Of a DNA stretch of 64,000 nucleotides, positions 1 through 8,889 are shown in pieces. Numbering within the stretch: position 1 is the first letter of the stretch; each line of letters begins with the position of its first letter. Origin of the DNA: Leclercia pneumoniae (GTDB taxonomy: Bacteria; Pseudomonadota; Gammaproteobacteria; Enterobacterales; Enterobacteriaceae); the NCBI RefSeq assembly GCF_017348915.1, contig NZ_CP071383.1, forward strand, positions 3,038,001 through 3,102,000, read 5' to 3'. Made by a program: the position numbers and the translations under genes. The notes beneath the pieces were generated by a model. That model made no database searches. It was not told the origin of the DNA and worked only from the letters and a program-made list of their open reading frames with translations.

Positions 1-145
1 TATTCTTAAACAGCAAACCCCGCTCTGGCTTGCCCAGCATCCGCATATTATGGCTTTTCATCAGGCACCCAAAGAGTACGGTGGAGATGCCGCATTACTG
101 GTGCTGATTGAGGTGGAAGAGTGGCAGCCGCCTGAGCTGCCCTGA
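1..145 (+). CDS. smrB: SmrB, ribosome rescue endonuclease, 3' end only
   Basis: The window opens inside this gene; 47 codons read from base 2 to the TGA at 143-145. The visible C-terminus ([13 protein letters not shown], then [24 protein letters not shown]) is the end of an Smr domain. In E. coli SmrB cleaves mRNA at collided ribosomes. The location next to sixA on the opposite strand is the E. coli order. The catalytic DxH region lies outside the window. Confidence 0.88.
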   Translation, partial: ILKQQTPLWLAQHPHIMAFHQAPKEYGGDAALLVLIEVEEWQPPELP

Positions 146-149
146 CAGA

Positions 150-175
150 AAGGCGGGTGCTAAGCGCCCCGCCTT
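150..175. terminator. Hairpin between convergent smrB and sixA
   Basis: An 8-bp perfect stem (AAGGCGGG at 150-157 with CCCGCCTT at 168-175) lies between the two convergent genes. The flanking T/A runs are short, so it may act weakly in both directions. Confidence 0.5.
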
Positions 176-188
176 AATGACATTGGCG

Positions 189-674
189 TCAGATGGCTTT
201 GGCCATCTTTAGATTGCAAGGGCCGATCTGCCAGTTAAACACCCCTTTACCCGACTCATCGAGAGTGACATTCGCTATCCCTGAGGTGCTGAACATCGGC
301 GGCGTTTCGCCCGGGCAGAGTTCAGAAACCAGATAACCAACCAGTGGCAGGTGGGAGATGATCAGCGCCGAGGCGACACCTTCATTGCACAGGGCCTGAA
401 GATAGGCACTGACCAGACCGACATCGCCGCCCGGAGTAAGCTCAGGCAGAACATCGACCTCTTTTGGCAGGTTCATACACTCCCCTACCACATCCAGCGT
501 CTGTTCAGCTCGCAGATACGGGCTCACCAGGACACGTTCAATATCCACTTTTTGCCCTTTCAGCCAGGTAGCCATCTGACGGGATTCGTCACAGCCGCAA
601 GGTGTAAGAGGACGGACAGAGTCACTGGCGGCTTCAAGAGCCGCGTCGCCGTGACGCATGATAAAAACTTGCAT
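189..674 (-). CDS. sixA: SixA, phosphohistidine phosphatase
   Basis: 161 aa, the usual length. It is a histidine-phosphatase (RHG) family enzyme. The N-terminal MQVFIMRHGDAAL carries the catalytic RHG triad and a later SHLPLVG gives the second histidine. In E. coli SixA dephosphorylates phosphohistidine proteins, acting on ArcB and on the nitrogen PTS protein NPr. An in-frame start 48 bases upstream exists, but the family begins at MQVF, so the ATG at 674 was chosen. It lies downstream of fadJ on the same strand with a 206-base gap. Confidence 0.95.
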   Translation of the reverse strand: MQVFIMRHGDAALEAASDSVRPLTPCGCDESRQMATWLKGQKVDIERVLVSPYLRAEQTLDVVGECMNLPKEVDVLPELTPGGDVGLVSAYLQALCNEGVASALIISHLPLVGYLVSELCPGETPPMFSTSGIANVTLDESGKGVFNWQIGPCNLKMAKAI

Positions 675-880
675 ATTGCACCGCTTTTGTTGACCAGGAT
701 CATCGGCGTTCACAACCTGCAAAAATTGCAGGGTAGCAAACCCAATGGCCGGGCATTGTGCCTGATCCCATCGTTGAATGAAACGCCGTTTTTTACCTCA
801 TCGGCGTAATTATAGTCAATGCCCGTTTACAATTTGGACGGAGACCCTTCATTCAACGAAGGATTTACTCTTCTTTGACC

Positions 881-3028
881 TTAACTTACAAGATCAGTTT
901 CTTTTGCTGGCCAGAATTTCAGCCCCTGCGTGGCCATCTGCAATAGTGCGTCGCACGGTGCGAACCGTGGGCCATATTGCGCAGCCAGACGCTGCAACGT
1001 TGCAACCACTTCACCCGCTCCCAGCGTATCCATATACCTGAACGGGCCACCCAGGAAAGGTGGAAAACCGATACCAAACACCGCACCGATATCGCCATCC
1101 CGGGCGTTTTTGATCACACCCTCGTCAAAGCAGCGTGCCGCTTCGTTAAGCATCATCATTACGCAGCGTTCTACGCACTGCGCTGCGGAGAGTTTGCTCT
1201 GCCCCTGTGACCTAATAAGCCCATAAATCGCTGGGTCAACTTGCTTCTTGCTTTTACGCCCTTTTGCAGCGTAAAGATAGAAACCACGGCCATTTTTTCT
1301 GCCTTTGCGATCGTCATTCAAAATCGCTGCAACGATGTTTGCAGGGGCAGCAAATCGTTCACCGTAAGCACTTTCCAGTACAGGAATAATTTTAGTTCCG
1401 GTATCAATTCCTACCTCATCCAAAAGTTGGATTGGGCCGACGGGGAAACCAAATTTCACCAGTGCGTCGTCGATATGCTCGACCTTTTCCCCTTCGGTGA
1501 GTAGACGCATCGCCTCATTAATGTAGGGAGCAAGAATACGGTTCACGTAGAAACCGGCTTTATCCGCTACCACGATCGGCGTTTTTCCCTGCTTTTTCGC
1601 CAGACTGACGATAGTTGCCACGGTTTGCGGACTGGTCGCAGCGTGTGGAATCACCTCCACCAGCGGCATTTTTTCAACCGGACTAAAGAAATGGAGCCCA
1701 ATCACTTGCTCCGGCCGCGCAGCAAGGGCGGCAATATCACTAATCGGCAGCGAAGAGGTATTTGACGCAAAAATGGTGTGCGGCGCGCAGTGCGCTTCAA
1801 CCTCTGCCACCATCTGCTGTTTAAGCGCCAGATCTTCAAACACCGCCTCGATCACCACATCCCGGTGATGAAATCCGCTGTAGTCCGTGGTACCGGAGAT
1901 CATTCCCAGGGTTTTATCGCGCTCGCTGGCTTTGATATGGCGCCGTTTGACCTTGTTATCAAGCTGCTGCCAACTGTGCTGCAGCGCATGATTGATCCCT
2001 TTTGGATTGATGTCTTTAATACGTACTGGCACTCTGGCCTTGCTGGCGGTGACAAAGGCAATTCCCCCTCCCATCAGTCCGCCTCCGAGCACGCCAACCG
2101 CATTGAGCGGGCCAGGTTGAGCCTCGCTGCCGGGATCTTTTTTCAGATCGGTACTGGCGAAAAAGAGACTGCGTAACGCCTGCGATTCGGTAGTCATCGC
2201 CAGTTCACCAAAGGCTTTCGCTTCAGCGGCATAACCGCTGCTGCTGCCCTGAGCAAGACCTGTCTCCACGACCTCAAGAATGCGTTTTGCCGCCGGGTAG
2301 TTTCCTTTGGTCTTCTGCTCGGTTTTTTTACCCACCATGCTGAAGAGCAAGGTGCGCCCCAGCGGCCCGGCCAGCACACGCTCGCGCACGGGCAGAAGGC
2401 GACGGGTCGTACGCCCCTGCAGGGCGCGCTCGACGGCCGCCTCAAGCAGAATGGAGTGCGGTACCACTTCATCCACCAGCCCCGCCTTCAGCGCCTGCCG
2501 CGGACGCAGTTGCTTGCCGGTGAGGATCATCTCCAGGGCCATGCTGACACCCACCAGACGCGGCAGACGCTGCGTGCCGCCAGAGCCGGGAAGCAGGCCG
2601 AGCTGAACTTCCGGTAAACCGAGTACCGTTTTGTTGTCGTCAGTGCAGACGCGCCCATGACATGCCAGCGCCAGCTCAAGCCCACCGCCGAGACAGGCGC
2701 CGTGGATCGCGGCGATCGCCGGGATCGACAAGGCATGGATCTCGGCCATGATCTGCTGTCCCTGGCGGGCAAGATCTTCGGCAGCCTGTGCGTCAGGCGC
2801 ACTGGCAATCATGTTGATATCGGCGCCGGCAATAAAGTTGTCGGGTTTTGCAGAAATGAACACCAGGCCGCGCAGCGCTTTGTTTTCACGCACCTGTTTG
2901 AGGATGGCACGCACCTGCGCGCCAAATTCGGCTTTCAGGGTATTCATCTTTTCGCCGGGGGCGTCGATGGTCACCACCGCCACGTTATCCAGCCGTACAT
3001 GTAGGGTAAATGCTGTCATGTTATCCAT
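881..3028 (-). CDS. fadJ: FadJ, anaerobic fatty-acid oxidation complex alpha subunit
   Basis: 715 aa. The N-terminal crotonase (enoyl-CoA hydratase) domain spans about residues 1-190, with the oxyanion-hole region [12 protein letters not shown]. It is followed by a 3-hydroxyacyl-CoA dehydrogenase with the Rossmann motif [12 protein letters not shown] near 315 and a C-terminal helical domain. It hydrates trans-2-enoyl-CoA and oxidises 3-hydroxyacyl-CoA, working with the FadI thiolase. Its ATG overlaps the fadI stop by one base (TAATG on the minus strand), which implies translational coupling. A second in-frame ATG is three codons in. Confidence 0.96.
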   Translation of the reverse strand: MDNMTAFTLHVRLDNVAVVTIDAPGEKMNTLKAEFGAQVRAILKQVRENKALRGLVFISAKPDNFIAGADINMIASAPDAQAAEDLARQGQQIMAEIHALSIPAIAAIHGACLGGGLELALACHGRVCTDDNKTVLGLPEVQLGLLPGSGGTQRLPRLVGVSMALEMILTGKQLRPRQALKAGLVDEVVPHSILLEAAVERALQGRTTRRLLPVRERVLAGPLGRTLLFSMVGKKTEQKTKGNYPAAKRILEVVETGLAQGSSSGYAAEAKAFGELAMTTESQALRSLFFASTDLKKDPGSEAQPGPLNAVGVLGGGLMGGGIAFVTASKARVPVRIKDINPKGINHALQHSWQQLDNKVKRRHIKASERDKTLGMISGTTDYSGFHHRDVVIEAVFEDLALKQQMVAEVEAHCAPHTIFASNTSSLPISDIAALAARPEQVIGLHFFSPVEKMPLVEVIPHAATSPQTVATIVSLAKKQGKTPIVVADKAGFYVNRILAPYINEAMRLLTEGEKVEHIDDALVKFGFPVGPIQLLDEVGIDTGTKIIPVLESAYGERFAAPANIVAAILNDDRKGRKNGRGFYLYAAKGRKSKKQVDPAIYGLIRSQGQSKLSAAQCVERCVMMMLNEAARCFDEGVIKNARDGDIGAVFGIGFPPFLGGPFRYMDTLGAGEVVATLQRLAAQYGPRFAPCDALLQMATQGLKFWPAKETDLVS

Positions 3029-4338
3029 TATTCCGCCTCCAGTACCATGGCTGCACCCAAACCACCCGCCGCGCAGGCGGTGACGAGGCCAAATCCACCA
3101 CCGCGACGGCGCAGCTCGTGCAGCGTCTGGGTAATCATGCGCGCCCCGGTTGCCGCGAAGGGATGTCCGTAGGCAATAGATCCACCCAGCACGTTGAATT
3201 TGCTCTCATCAACCTCGCCGGTGGCATGAGAGCGCCCCAGTACATCACGGGCGAATCGTTCGCTGGCAAGCAATTGCAGGTTCGCCAGCGTCTGGGCGGC
3301 AAACGCTTCGTGCATATCAATAAGGGTAAGATCGCCGAGGGTAAGACCCGCTCGCTCCAGCGCCAGTGGCGTGGACCAGGCAGGGCCCAGCAGCATGTCT
3401 TGCCAGACATCAATGGCGGTAAAGGCGTAGCTGCGCAGGTAGCCGAGCGGCGTGAGCCCCAGCTCTCTGGCACGAGATTCAGTCATCAGGATCACGGCGG
3501 CGGCACCATCGGTGAGCGGCGTGCTGTTTGCGGCCGTTACGGTGCCATGTTTACGATCAAAAGCCGGGCGCAGTTTGGCATAATCGGCAAGCGTTGATTG
3601 GCCACGAATATTGTTGTCTTCACTTAGCGGCTCACGGTACGGCGGGGTGTATGCCGTCATAACCTCCTGAGCCAGCTTTCCCTCCGCCCAGGCTTGCGCT
3701 GCGCGCTGATGGGAGCGATGAGCCAGCATATCCTGTTGCTCGCGGGTGATACCGTAGGTTTTTGCCATCTGTTCAGCGGTGTCGCCCATCCGCAGACCCG
3801 TGGAGTACTCGGCAACCGCAGGGGGCACCGGAAGCAGATCGCGCAGACGCAGCCGTGAGAAGAGTTTTAAACGTTGCCCCAGGGTCCGGGCTTTGTTGAC
3901 GTCTACCAGCACCCGGGCCAGCGTTTTACTCACACCAATGGGGAGCACAGACGAGGAGTCAGCGCCGCCGGCAATACCGGCGCGAATGGTGCCAGCCATC
4001 AGGCTTTCGGCAACGTTAGCCACCGCCTGGAAGCTGGTGGCGCAGGCGCGGCTGACGCTGTAAGCATCGGTATGTACGTTCATACCCGTGCCCAGCACAA
4101 TTTCACGGGCGATATTTGGCGCTTCCGGCATTTGCACAACCTGGCCAAAGACCAGCTGTTCAATCACCTCGGGAGGTATTTCGCTGCGGGCAAGCATCTC
4201 CCCCACGACCATTTTTCCCAGATCGACAGCCGGTATCCCGTGAAACGCCGTTGCCTGGCGGGCAAAGGGGGTACGTAATCCGCTGACAATGGCAATGCGA
4301 TCGCCCTGACGGGTGATTAGCGGTAATGCCTGACTCAT
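3028..4338 (-). CDS. fadI: FadI, 3-ketoacyl-CoA thiolase
   Basis: 436 aa, the E. coli length when started at [19 protein letters not shown] ribosome site sits just upstream of the ATG at 4338. The nucleophilic Cys is C99 in SRACATSFQ. The C-terminal GHPFAATGA and CAAGGLGAA motifs supply the catalytic His and Cys. It cleaves 3-ketoacyl-CoA to acetyl-CoA, completing the FadIJ cycle. It is first gene of fadIJ, with a FadR-like operator about 35 bases upstream of the start, so it should be repressed by FadR and induced by long-chain acyl-CoA. Confidence 0.96.
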   Translation of the reverse strand: MSQALPLITRQGDRIAIVSGLRTPFARQATAFHGIPAVDLGKMVVGEMLARSEIPPEVIEQLVFGQVVQMPEAPNIAREIVLGTGMNVHTDAYSVSRACATSFQAVANVAESLMAGTIRAGIAGGADSSSVLPIGVSKTLARVLVDVNKARTLGQRLKLFSRLRLRDLLPVPPAVAEYSTGLRMGDTAEQMAKTYGITREQQDMLAHRSHQRAAQAWAEGKLAQEVMTAYTPPYREPLSEDNNIRGQSTLADYAKLRPAFDRKHGTVTAANSTPLTDGAAAVILMTESRARELGLTPLGYLRSYAFTAIDVWQDMLLGPAWSTPLALERAGLTLGDLTLIDMHEAFAAQTLANLQLLASERFARDVLGRSHATGEVDESKFNVLGGSIAYGHPFAATGARMITQTLHELRRRGGGFGLVTACAAGGLGAAMVLEAE

Positions 4339-4371
4339 AACACTCCCCTGTAATGACAAAATTAAGCGCAA

Positions 4372-4388
4372 AGTGGTCTGACCTGATA
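4372..4388. promoter_or_regulatory. Putative FadR operator of fadIJ
   Basis: AGTGGTCTGACCTGATA closely matches the FadR consensus (ANCTGGTCNGACNTGTT) and lies upstream of fadI, where E. coli also has a FadR site. Confidence 0.75.
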
Positions 4389-4465
4389 ACAGTCTTAACC
4401 AAATTTTTACATAAGCCAATCAGGAGGAAGAAAAATTGCGAGCGGTAACACAGAGAGGGGGAGAA

Positions 4466-4489
4466 AACGCCTCTGGAATCAGAGGCGTT
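4466..4489 (-). terminator. Terminator of yfcZ
   Basis: A 9-bp perfect stem (AACGCCTCT with AGAGGCGTT) and a 6-base loop lie just past the yfcZ stop. On the minus strand a short T-rich run follows. Confidence 0.65.
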
Positions 4490-4499
4490 GATGCGAATC

Positions 4500-4784
4500 T
4501 TAACGCAGCCCAAGCTGGAAAATCAGCGTTTCGGCTTCACAGGCAAAGACAAAATCGATATCCAGCTGCACGCCACCTTCAACCTCTTTAAAGGTAGGGG
4601 TGATCTGGCAAGGATCGGACTCCACGCCACGCGCGCGTTCTGTTAATGCGGCAAGGGTCTCTTCAGCCTCGGCACGGGTGTCGAACACACGGCTGTATGA
4701 GGCGGTGCAATCGGAGTTGTCCATGATGGTGCCAACATCCATACAGCAGCAAACCGGGGTTTCATCAGCACTGCATTTACTCAT
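4500..4784 (-). CDS. yfcZ: YfcZ, conserved YfcZ/YiiS family protein
   Basis: 94 aa from MSKCSADETPVCCC. The N-terminus is cysteine-rich (CCCMDVG) and the C-terminus ends EAETLIFQLGLR, both hallmarks of the YfcZ/YiiS family. The biochemical function is unknown. It lies between fadI and fadL as in E. coli. The start at 4784 was preferred over an upstream in-frame ATG at 4826, whose extra N-terminus (MFSSRPARKERKAT) is not part of the family. Confidence 0.92.
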   Translation of the reverse strand: MSKCSADETPVCCCMDVGTIMDNSDCTASYSRVFDTRAEAEETLAALTERARGVESDPCQITPTFKEVEGGVQLDIDFVFACEAETLIFQLGLR

Positions 4785-4917
4785 AGTCGCTTTCCTCTCT
4801 TTTCGCGCAGGGCGCGAGCTAAACACGATGCTGATATTTTACTCCCCGGAGAATCCGCTCTCCAGTCGTTAATGGCGTAAAGCGCGACCCCGGCGCTTTA
4901 TCCCACTTAAAAATGAT

Positions 4918-4955
4918 CTAAAACAAAAATCACCCATTCGGAGGAGTCCGATGGG
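4918..4955 (-). terminator. Terminator-like hairpin on the minus strand upstream of fadL
   Basis: The stem CCCAT(T)CGGA/TCCGATGGG at 4933-4955 is followed on the minus strand by GATTTTTGTTTT. No leftward gene ends here. It lies in the 371-base yfcZ-fadL gap. It may stop antisense transcripts before yfcZ or end a small RNA. Confidence 0.4.
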
Positions 4956-5029
4956 CGGCAAAATTGCCAGCCAGATCCCGTTTCGAAAAACATGTTGTGC
5001 GAAATTAATAAACATACTTGCAACATTCC

Positions 5030-5070
5030 ATCTGGTCAGACCTATACTCTCGCCACTGGTCTGATTTCTA
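5030..5070. promoter_or_regulatory. Two FadR operators of fadL
   Basis: ATCTGGTCAGACCTATA (5030-5046) and CACTGGTCTGATTTCTA (5054-5070) both match the FadR consensus. Two adjacent FadR sites flanking the start of transcription are known for E. coli fadL. Confidence 0.82.
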
Positions 5071-5155
5071 AGTGTTACCTCAGACCCTACACTTCGCGCT
5101 CCTGTTACTCTATGTAACAAAAATTGCATAAAAATAACTCAATGAGGTTATGGTC

Positions 5156-6502
5156 ATGAGCCAGAAAACCCTGTTTAAAAAAACTGCGTTAGCAGTCGCA
5201 GTGGCAATCGTCTCCACCTCCGCCTGGTCAGCGGGCTTCCAGCTTAACGAATTCTCTTCCTCGGGCCTTGGCCGTGCCTATTCCGGGGAAGGTGCAATCG
5301 CTGACGACGCAGGTAACGTGAGCCGTAACCCGGCCCTGATTACCCTGTTCGACCGTCCGACCTTCTCGATCGGTGCCGTTTATATCGATCCGGATGTTGA
5401 CGTAAAAGGTAACTCAGCCCTGACGGGCAGTGCCAACCAGGACAATATTGCCCCGGTAGCCTGGGTGCCGAATATGCACTTCGTTATGCCAATCAATGAA
5501 CAGTTTGGCTGGGGCGCATCCGTAACCTCTAACTATGGTCTGGCAACCGAATTTAATAATAATTATGGTGCCGGGATTTACGGCGGTAAAACCGATCTGA
5601 CTACCGTTAACCTGAATCTGAGCGGTGCCTATCGTCTGAATAATAGCTGGAGCTTCGGTCTTGGTTTCGATGCCGTTTACGCGAAGGCCAAAATTGAGCG
5701 CTACGCAGGTTCCCTGGGTCCACTGCTGGCTGGCGGCTTGCAACAGCAGGGTGTCCCTTCCCAGTTGGTTGACGGTATCAACTCTCCGGACGATCAGATT
5801 GCTCACCTGAAAGGGGATGAGTGGGGCTATGGCTGGAACGCCGGTATCCTCTATGAGCTGGATAAAAACAACCGTTGGGGCCTGACCTATCGCTCTGAAG
5901 TGAAAATCGACTTCGACGGCGACTACAAGAGTTCTATCAATCCGGCGTTAAGCTCAATCTTCGCCAGCATGGGGATGACTCAGCTGCCAGCGGGCACCGG
6001 CGGCAGAACCGTTAACGGCTCCCTGACCCTGAATCTTCCGGAAATGTGGGAAGTTTCGGGTTATAACCGCGTTGCGCCGCAATGGGCGATTCACTACAGC
6101 CTGGCATACACCAGCTGGAGTCAGTTCCAGGAGCTGAAAGCGAAAGGCGACAATGGCCAGGTGCTGTTCCAGAAGGACGAAGGCTTTAAAGATGCGTATC
6201 GTATCGCGCTGGGTACCACTTATTATTACGATAAAAACTGGACCTTCCGCACCGGTATTGCCTTCGATGACAGCCCGGTTCCGGCTGACAAACGCTCTAT
6301 CTCCATTCCTGACCAGGATCGTCTGTGGCTGAGTGCCGGTATGACGTATGCCTTCAACGATGATGCCTCTATCGACGTCGGTGCATCTTATATGCACGGC
6401 CAGAAAGTGAGCTTCACCGAAGGTGAAGGCGCTGCGGCTTACGACTTCAAATCTGAAGGGAAAGCCTGGCTGTTCGGTACGAACTTTAACTACGCGTTCT
6501 GA
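5156..6502 (+). CDS. fadL: FadL, outer-membrane long-chain fatty acid transporter
   Basis: 448 aa from the ATG at 5156; another in-frame ATG lies at 5150, but the GAGG at 5143-5146 suits 5156 better. The signal peptide ends at AWS, with mature start AGFQLNEF as in E. coli. The conserved hatch (NPALI) and beta-barrel end in a C-terminal aromatic residue (FNYAF). It takes up exogenous long-chain fatty acids and is a phage T2 receptor in E. coli. Extracellular loops differ most from E. coli (for example around residues 190-225 and 285-300). Confidence 0.96.
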   Translation: MSQKTLFKKTALAVAVAIVSTSAWSAGFQLNEFSSSGLGRAYSGEGAIADDAGNVSRNPALITLFDRPTFSIGAVYIDPDVDVKGNSALTGSANQDNIAPVAWVPNMHFVMPINEQFGWGASVTSNYGLATEFNNNYGAGIYGGKTDLTTVNLNLSGAYRLNNSWSFGLGFDAVYAKAKIERYAGSLGPLLAGGLQQQGVPSQLVDGINSPDDQIAHLKGDEWGYGWNAGILYELDKNNRWGLTYRSEVKIDFDGDYKSSINPALSSIFASMGMTQLPAGTGGRTVNGSLTLNLPEMWEVSGYNRVAPQWAIHYSLAYTSWSQFQELKAKGDNGQVLFQKDEGFKDAYRIALGTTYYYDKNWTFRTGIAFDDSPVPADKRSISIPDQDRLWLSAGMTYAFNDDASIDVGASYMHGQKVSFTEGEGAAAYDFKSEGKAWLFGTNFNYAF

Positions 6503-6517
6503 TTTCGCGCAGGCAGT

Positions 6518-6548
6518 AAAAAAGGTGAGCTTAGCTCACCTTTTTTTT
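6518..6548. terminator. Bidirectional terminator fadL/mlaA
   Basis: AAAAAAGGTGAGC, loop TTA, GCTCACCTTTTTTT: a strong stem with A and T runs on both sides between convergent genes. It overlaps the mlaA stop codon. Confidence 0.92.
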
Positions 6549-7299
6549 ATTCCGCATCAATCTCGGATAGGTTGTTCTCGATCGCCTTGGCGTTCGGGTT
6601 CTCTTCCGGCTTCAACTTACCGCCGCTGGCAATAAAGTCGTGATTCTGGAAGTACGCCTCACGCACCAGAATGTACGGATCGGAAGACTGACGCAGCAGC
6701 CCATCGGAATCCAGCAGCTGCGCGCGGCTTTCAACACCTTCAAGGGTCCACTTACCGATAGAGAGTGGCCAGGTAAGCCAGGAGAGCACTGGGTAAAGGG
6801 TATCGACCATATCACCGCCATCCTCACGCAGCGTAAAGCTGCCATAGAATGGCAAATGGACGTACGGGCCGTAACCCACATCGTAATGCCCAAGCGTACT
6901 ACCGAAACGGTGCGGCTGTTCACGCTGCAGTTTAGGATTAGCCATCCCCGCCACGTCAATAAAGCCCCCCATCCCCAGCAAGGTATTCAGGAAGAAGCGG
7001 GTGAAATGCACCATGCCCTGATAGGGATCGCCCTGCAGGAAATAGTTCGCCATCACGGCAGGCTCTTCAAGGTTGCTGGTGAAGTTGCTCAGACCGTTAC
7101 GGGCCGGCTGAGGGACGTAATCACGCCAGGCGACCGCCACGGGACGGACGACATAAGGATCCAGCACGTTGTAGTTGAAGCTGTACATAGAGCGGTTAAA
7201 CCCTTCGAACGGGTCCGAGCGCCCCTGCTGCTCTCCGGAACTGGCACACCCCACTAGCAAAGTCGTGCCCAGCGCAAGCGCCGATAGCCGAAGTTTCAT
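6547..7299 (-). CDS. mlaA: MlaA (VacJ), outer-membrane lipoprotein of phospholipid retrograde transport
   Basis: 250 aa. The lipoprotein signal MKLRLSALALGTTLLVGC puts lipidated Cys at 18. The MlaA domain follows, beginning DPFEGFNRSMYSFN. It removes misplaced phospholipid from the outer leaflet of the outer membrane and hands it to MlaC. The start at 7299 has a GGGAG site and begins the signal peptide; the longer reading frame to 7416 is not supported. The C-terminal acidic tail (ENPNAKAIENNLSEIDAE) is typical. Confidence 0.95.
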   Translation of the reverse strand: MKLRLSALALGTTLLVGCASSGEQQGRSDPFEGFNRSMYSFNYNVLDPYVVRPVAVAWRDYVPQPARNGLSNFTSNLEEPAVMANYFLQGDPYQGMVHFTRFFLNTLLGMGGFIDVAGMANPKLQREQPHRFGSTLGHYDVGYGPYVHLPFYGSFTLREDGGDMVDTLYPVLSWLTWPLSIGKWTLEGVESRAQLLDSDGLLRQSSDPYILVREAYFQNHDFIASGGKLKPEENPNAKAIENNLSEIDAE

Positions 7300-7613
7300 A
7301 GGTTTCTCCCTGTTAAGTATGGCCATCGTTGATTGCCATCCGCAACGAAGCGTTTGCGCTCCGTCTGTAAACATGCAGGTGATTGTATCAGCACGTTTAT
7401 CGATGTCCACGAACACAATTACGGGCAGGAATCATCATCTTTATGATTTCAGAATAGCCTGGCTTAGCATTTTCGATCGCCGCCGATTTTAACTCTGCTT
7501 TAAAGAAGATGTATTGGCTTTATAAGCTTTAGAAGAATTTCGGAGCTTCCCCAAGGGATACGGGCAAAAAGTCGCTACGCTTAATAGATAAGAACCCCGT
7601 CAGGAGCAGCGAA
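7300..7613. other. Intergenic region between divergent mlaA and yfdC
   Basis: 314 bases that must hold the divergent promoters of mlaA and yfdC. I see no RNA gene, repeat or clear operator. Confidence 0.5.
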
Positions 7614-8555
7614 ATGGATGAATTAAAAGAAGAGAAAATTGATGAGCATACCGAAGATTTGGAAGTCGAAAGTGAAGAGAAAAGTCGGGGCAAAAAAATA
7701 GAGGTCGACGAGGAACATCTTCCGTCTCGGGCGATGGCGATTCATGAGCACATTCGCCAGGATGGTGAAAAAGAGATGGAACGCGATGCGATGGCCCTCT
7801 TCTGGTCGGCTATCGCCGCGGGGCTATCGATGGGCGCGTCTCTGCTGGCGAAAGGGATTTTCCACGTACAGCTTGACGGCGTGCCGGGTGCTTTTCTGCT
7901 GGAAAACCTCGGCTACACCTTTGGTTTTATTATCGTCATTATGGCGCGTCAGCAACTCTTTACCGAAAACACCGTCACCGCCGTTCTGCCCGTTATGCAG
8001 AGCCCGACATGGAGCAACTTTGGCCTGTTGATGCGGTTGTGGAGCGTGGTACTGCTGGGGAATATCGTCGGGACCGGGATAGCGGCCTGGGCGTTTGAAT
8101 ATATGCCCATTTTTGATGAAGAGACGCGAGATGCTTTTGTCAAAATTGGTATGGACGTGATGAAGAATACTCCGCTGGAGATGTTCTCCAACGCGATTAT
8201 TTCCGGCTGGATCATCGCCACCATGGTGTGGATGTTTCCCTCTGCCGGCTCGGCGAAAATCGTGGTCATTATTCTGATGACCTGGCTGATTGCGCTGGCC
8301 GATACGACGCATATCGTGGTTGGCGCCGTTGAAATTCTGTACCTGGTTTTCAACGGGACAATCCCCTGGACGGAATTTTTCTGGCCATTCGCTCTGCCAA
8401 CCCTGGCGGGAAATATCTGCGGCGGCACCTTTATTTTTGCTCTGCTGAGCCATGCGCAAATCCGTAACGACATGTCAAATAAGCGCAAGGCCGAAGCCAA
8501 AGCGAAAGAACAGGAGTTGCAGGAAAGCGGGAAAGACGCAAAAAAATCAACCTGA
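7614..8555 (+). CDS. yfdC: YfdC, inner-membrane protein of the formate/nitrite transporter family
   Basis: 313 aa (E. coli homologue about 310). A charged N-terminal tail of about 60 residues (DELKEEKIDEHTEDLE...) precedes a six-helix FNT-type core, starting about residue 60 with MALFWSAIAAGLSMGASLL. A basic tail rich in K, E and A ends it. FNT proteins form pentameric channels for small monovalent anions. The substrate of YfdC is not established. It directly precedes the argW tRNA, the E. coli order. Confidence 0.9.
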   Translation: MDELKEEKIDEHTEDLEVESEEKSRGKKIEVDEEHLPSRAMAIHEHIRQDGEKEMERDAMALFWSAIAAGLSMGASLLAKGIFHVQLDGVPGAFLLENLGYTFGFIIVIMARQQLFTENTVTAVLPVMQSPTWSNFGLLMRLWSVVLLGNIVGTGIAAWAFEYMPIFDEETRDAFVKIGMDVMKNTPLEMFSNAIISGWIIATMVWMFPSAGSAKIVVIILMTWLIALADTTHIVVGAVEILYLVFNGTIPWTEFFWPFALPTLAGNICGGTFIFALLSHAQIRNDMSNKRKAEAKAKEQELQESGKDAKKST

Positions 8556-8590
8556 ATGGCGACTCTTTAAGCAGTCGGGCGGCCACGCGC

Positions 8591-8619
8591 TTAACGCAAA
8601 GTGTAAATGACGTTATACT
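8591..8619 (+). promoter_or_regulatory. Promoter of argW
   Basis: TTAACG, 17-base spacer, TATACT, ending 11 bases before the tRNA. Confidence 0.65.
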
Positions 8620-8630
8620 CGTGCCGCCTC

Positions 8631-8702
8631 GTCCCCTTAGTTAAATGGATATAACGAGCCCCTCCTAAGGGCTAGTTGCAGGTTCGATTCCTGCAGGGGA
8701 CA
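8631..8702 (+). tRNA. argW: tRNA-Arg (anticodon CCU)
   Basis: A full cloverleaf: acceptor GTCCCCT paired with AGGGGAC, anticodon loop CTCCTAA on stem AGCCC/GGGCT, and T-arm GCAGGTTCGATTCCTGC. This is the usual argW integration target. The gene is rebuilt across attL. No CCA is encoded: the discriminator A is followed by ATA, so CCA would need to be added enzymatically. Confidence 0.95.
8683..8698 (+). other. attL core in the 3' end of argW
   Basis: TTCGATTCCTGCAGGG, repeated exactly at 20279-20294. It covers the T-loop and the 3' acceptor side of the tRNA, the typical core for P4-family integrases. Confidence 0.88.
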
Positions 8703-8818
8703 ATACCCTTTCATTTCATCACGTTTCAACACACTTCACCTCCTCCCTTAAAACGAGAAAAATCAGGGCTTGACGCCTTGAACATGGTTTCAGTTCATTT
8801 CATGACATTACATGATCC

Positions 8819-8866
8819 TGATGGTATCGTTGATGGTACTCACGGTTCGATAAGCCGATACCATCA
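8819..8866. promoter_or_regulatory. Left arm-type integrase sites
   Basis: TGATGGTATC (8819) and TGATGGTACT (8831) are direct repeats 12 bases apart, and an inverted GATACCATCA lies at 8857-8866. The same pair with the same spacing recurs near attR. Inferred to be integrase or excisionase arm sites. Confidence 0.6.
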
Positions 8867-8889
8867 ACTGACAACAAAGATTACCCTCC

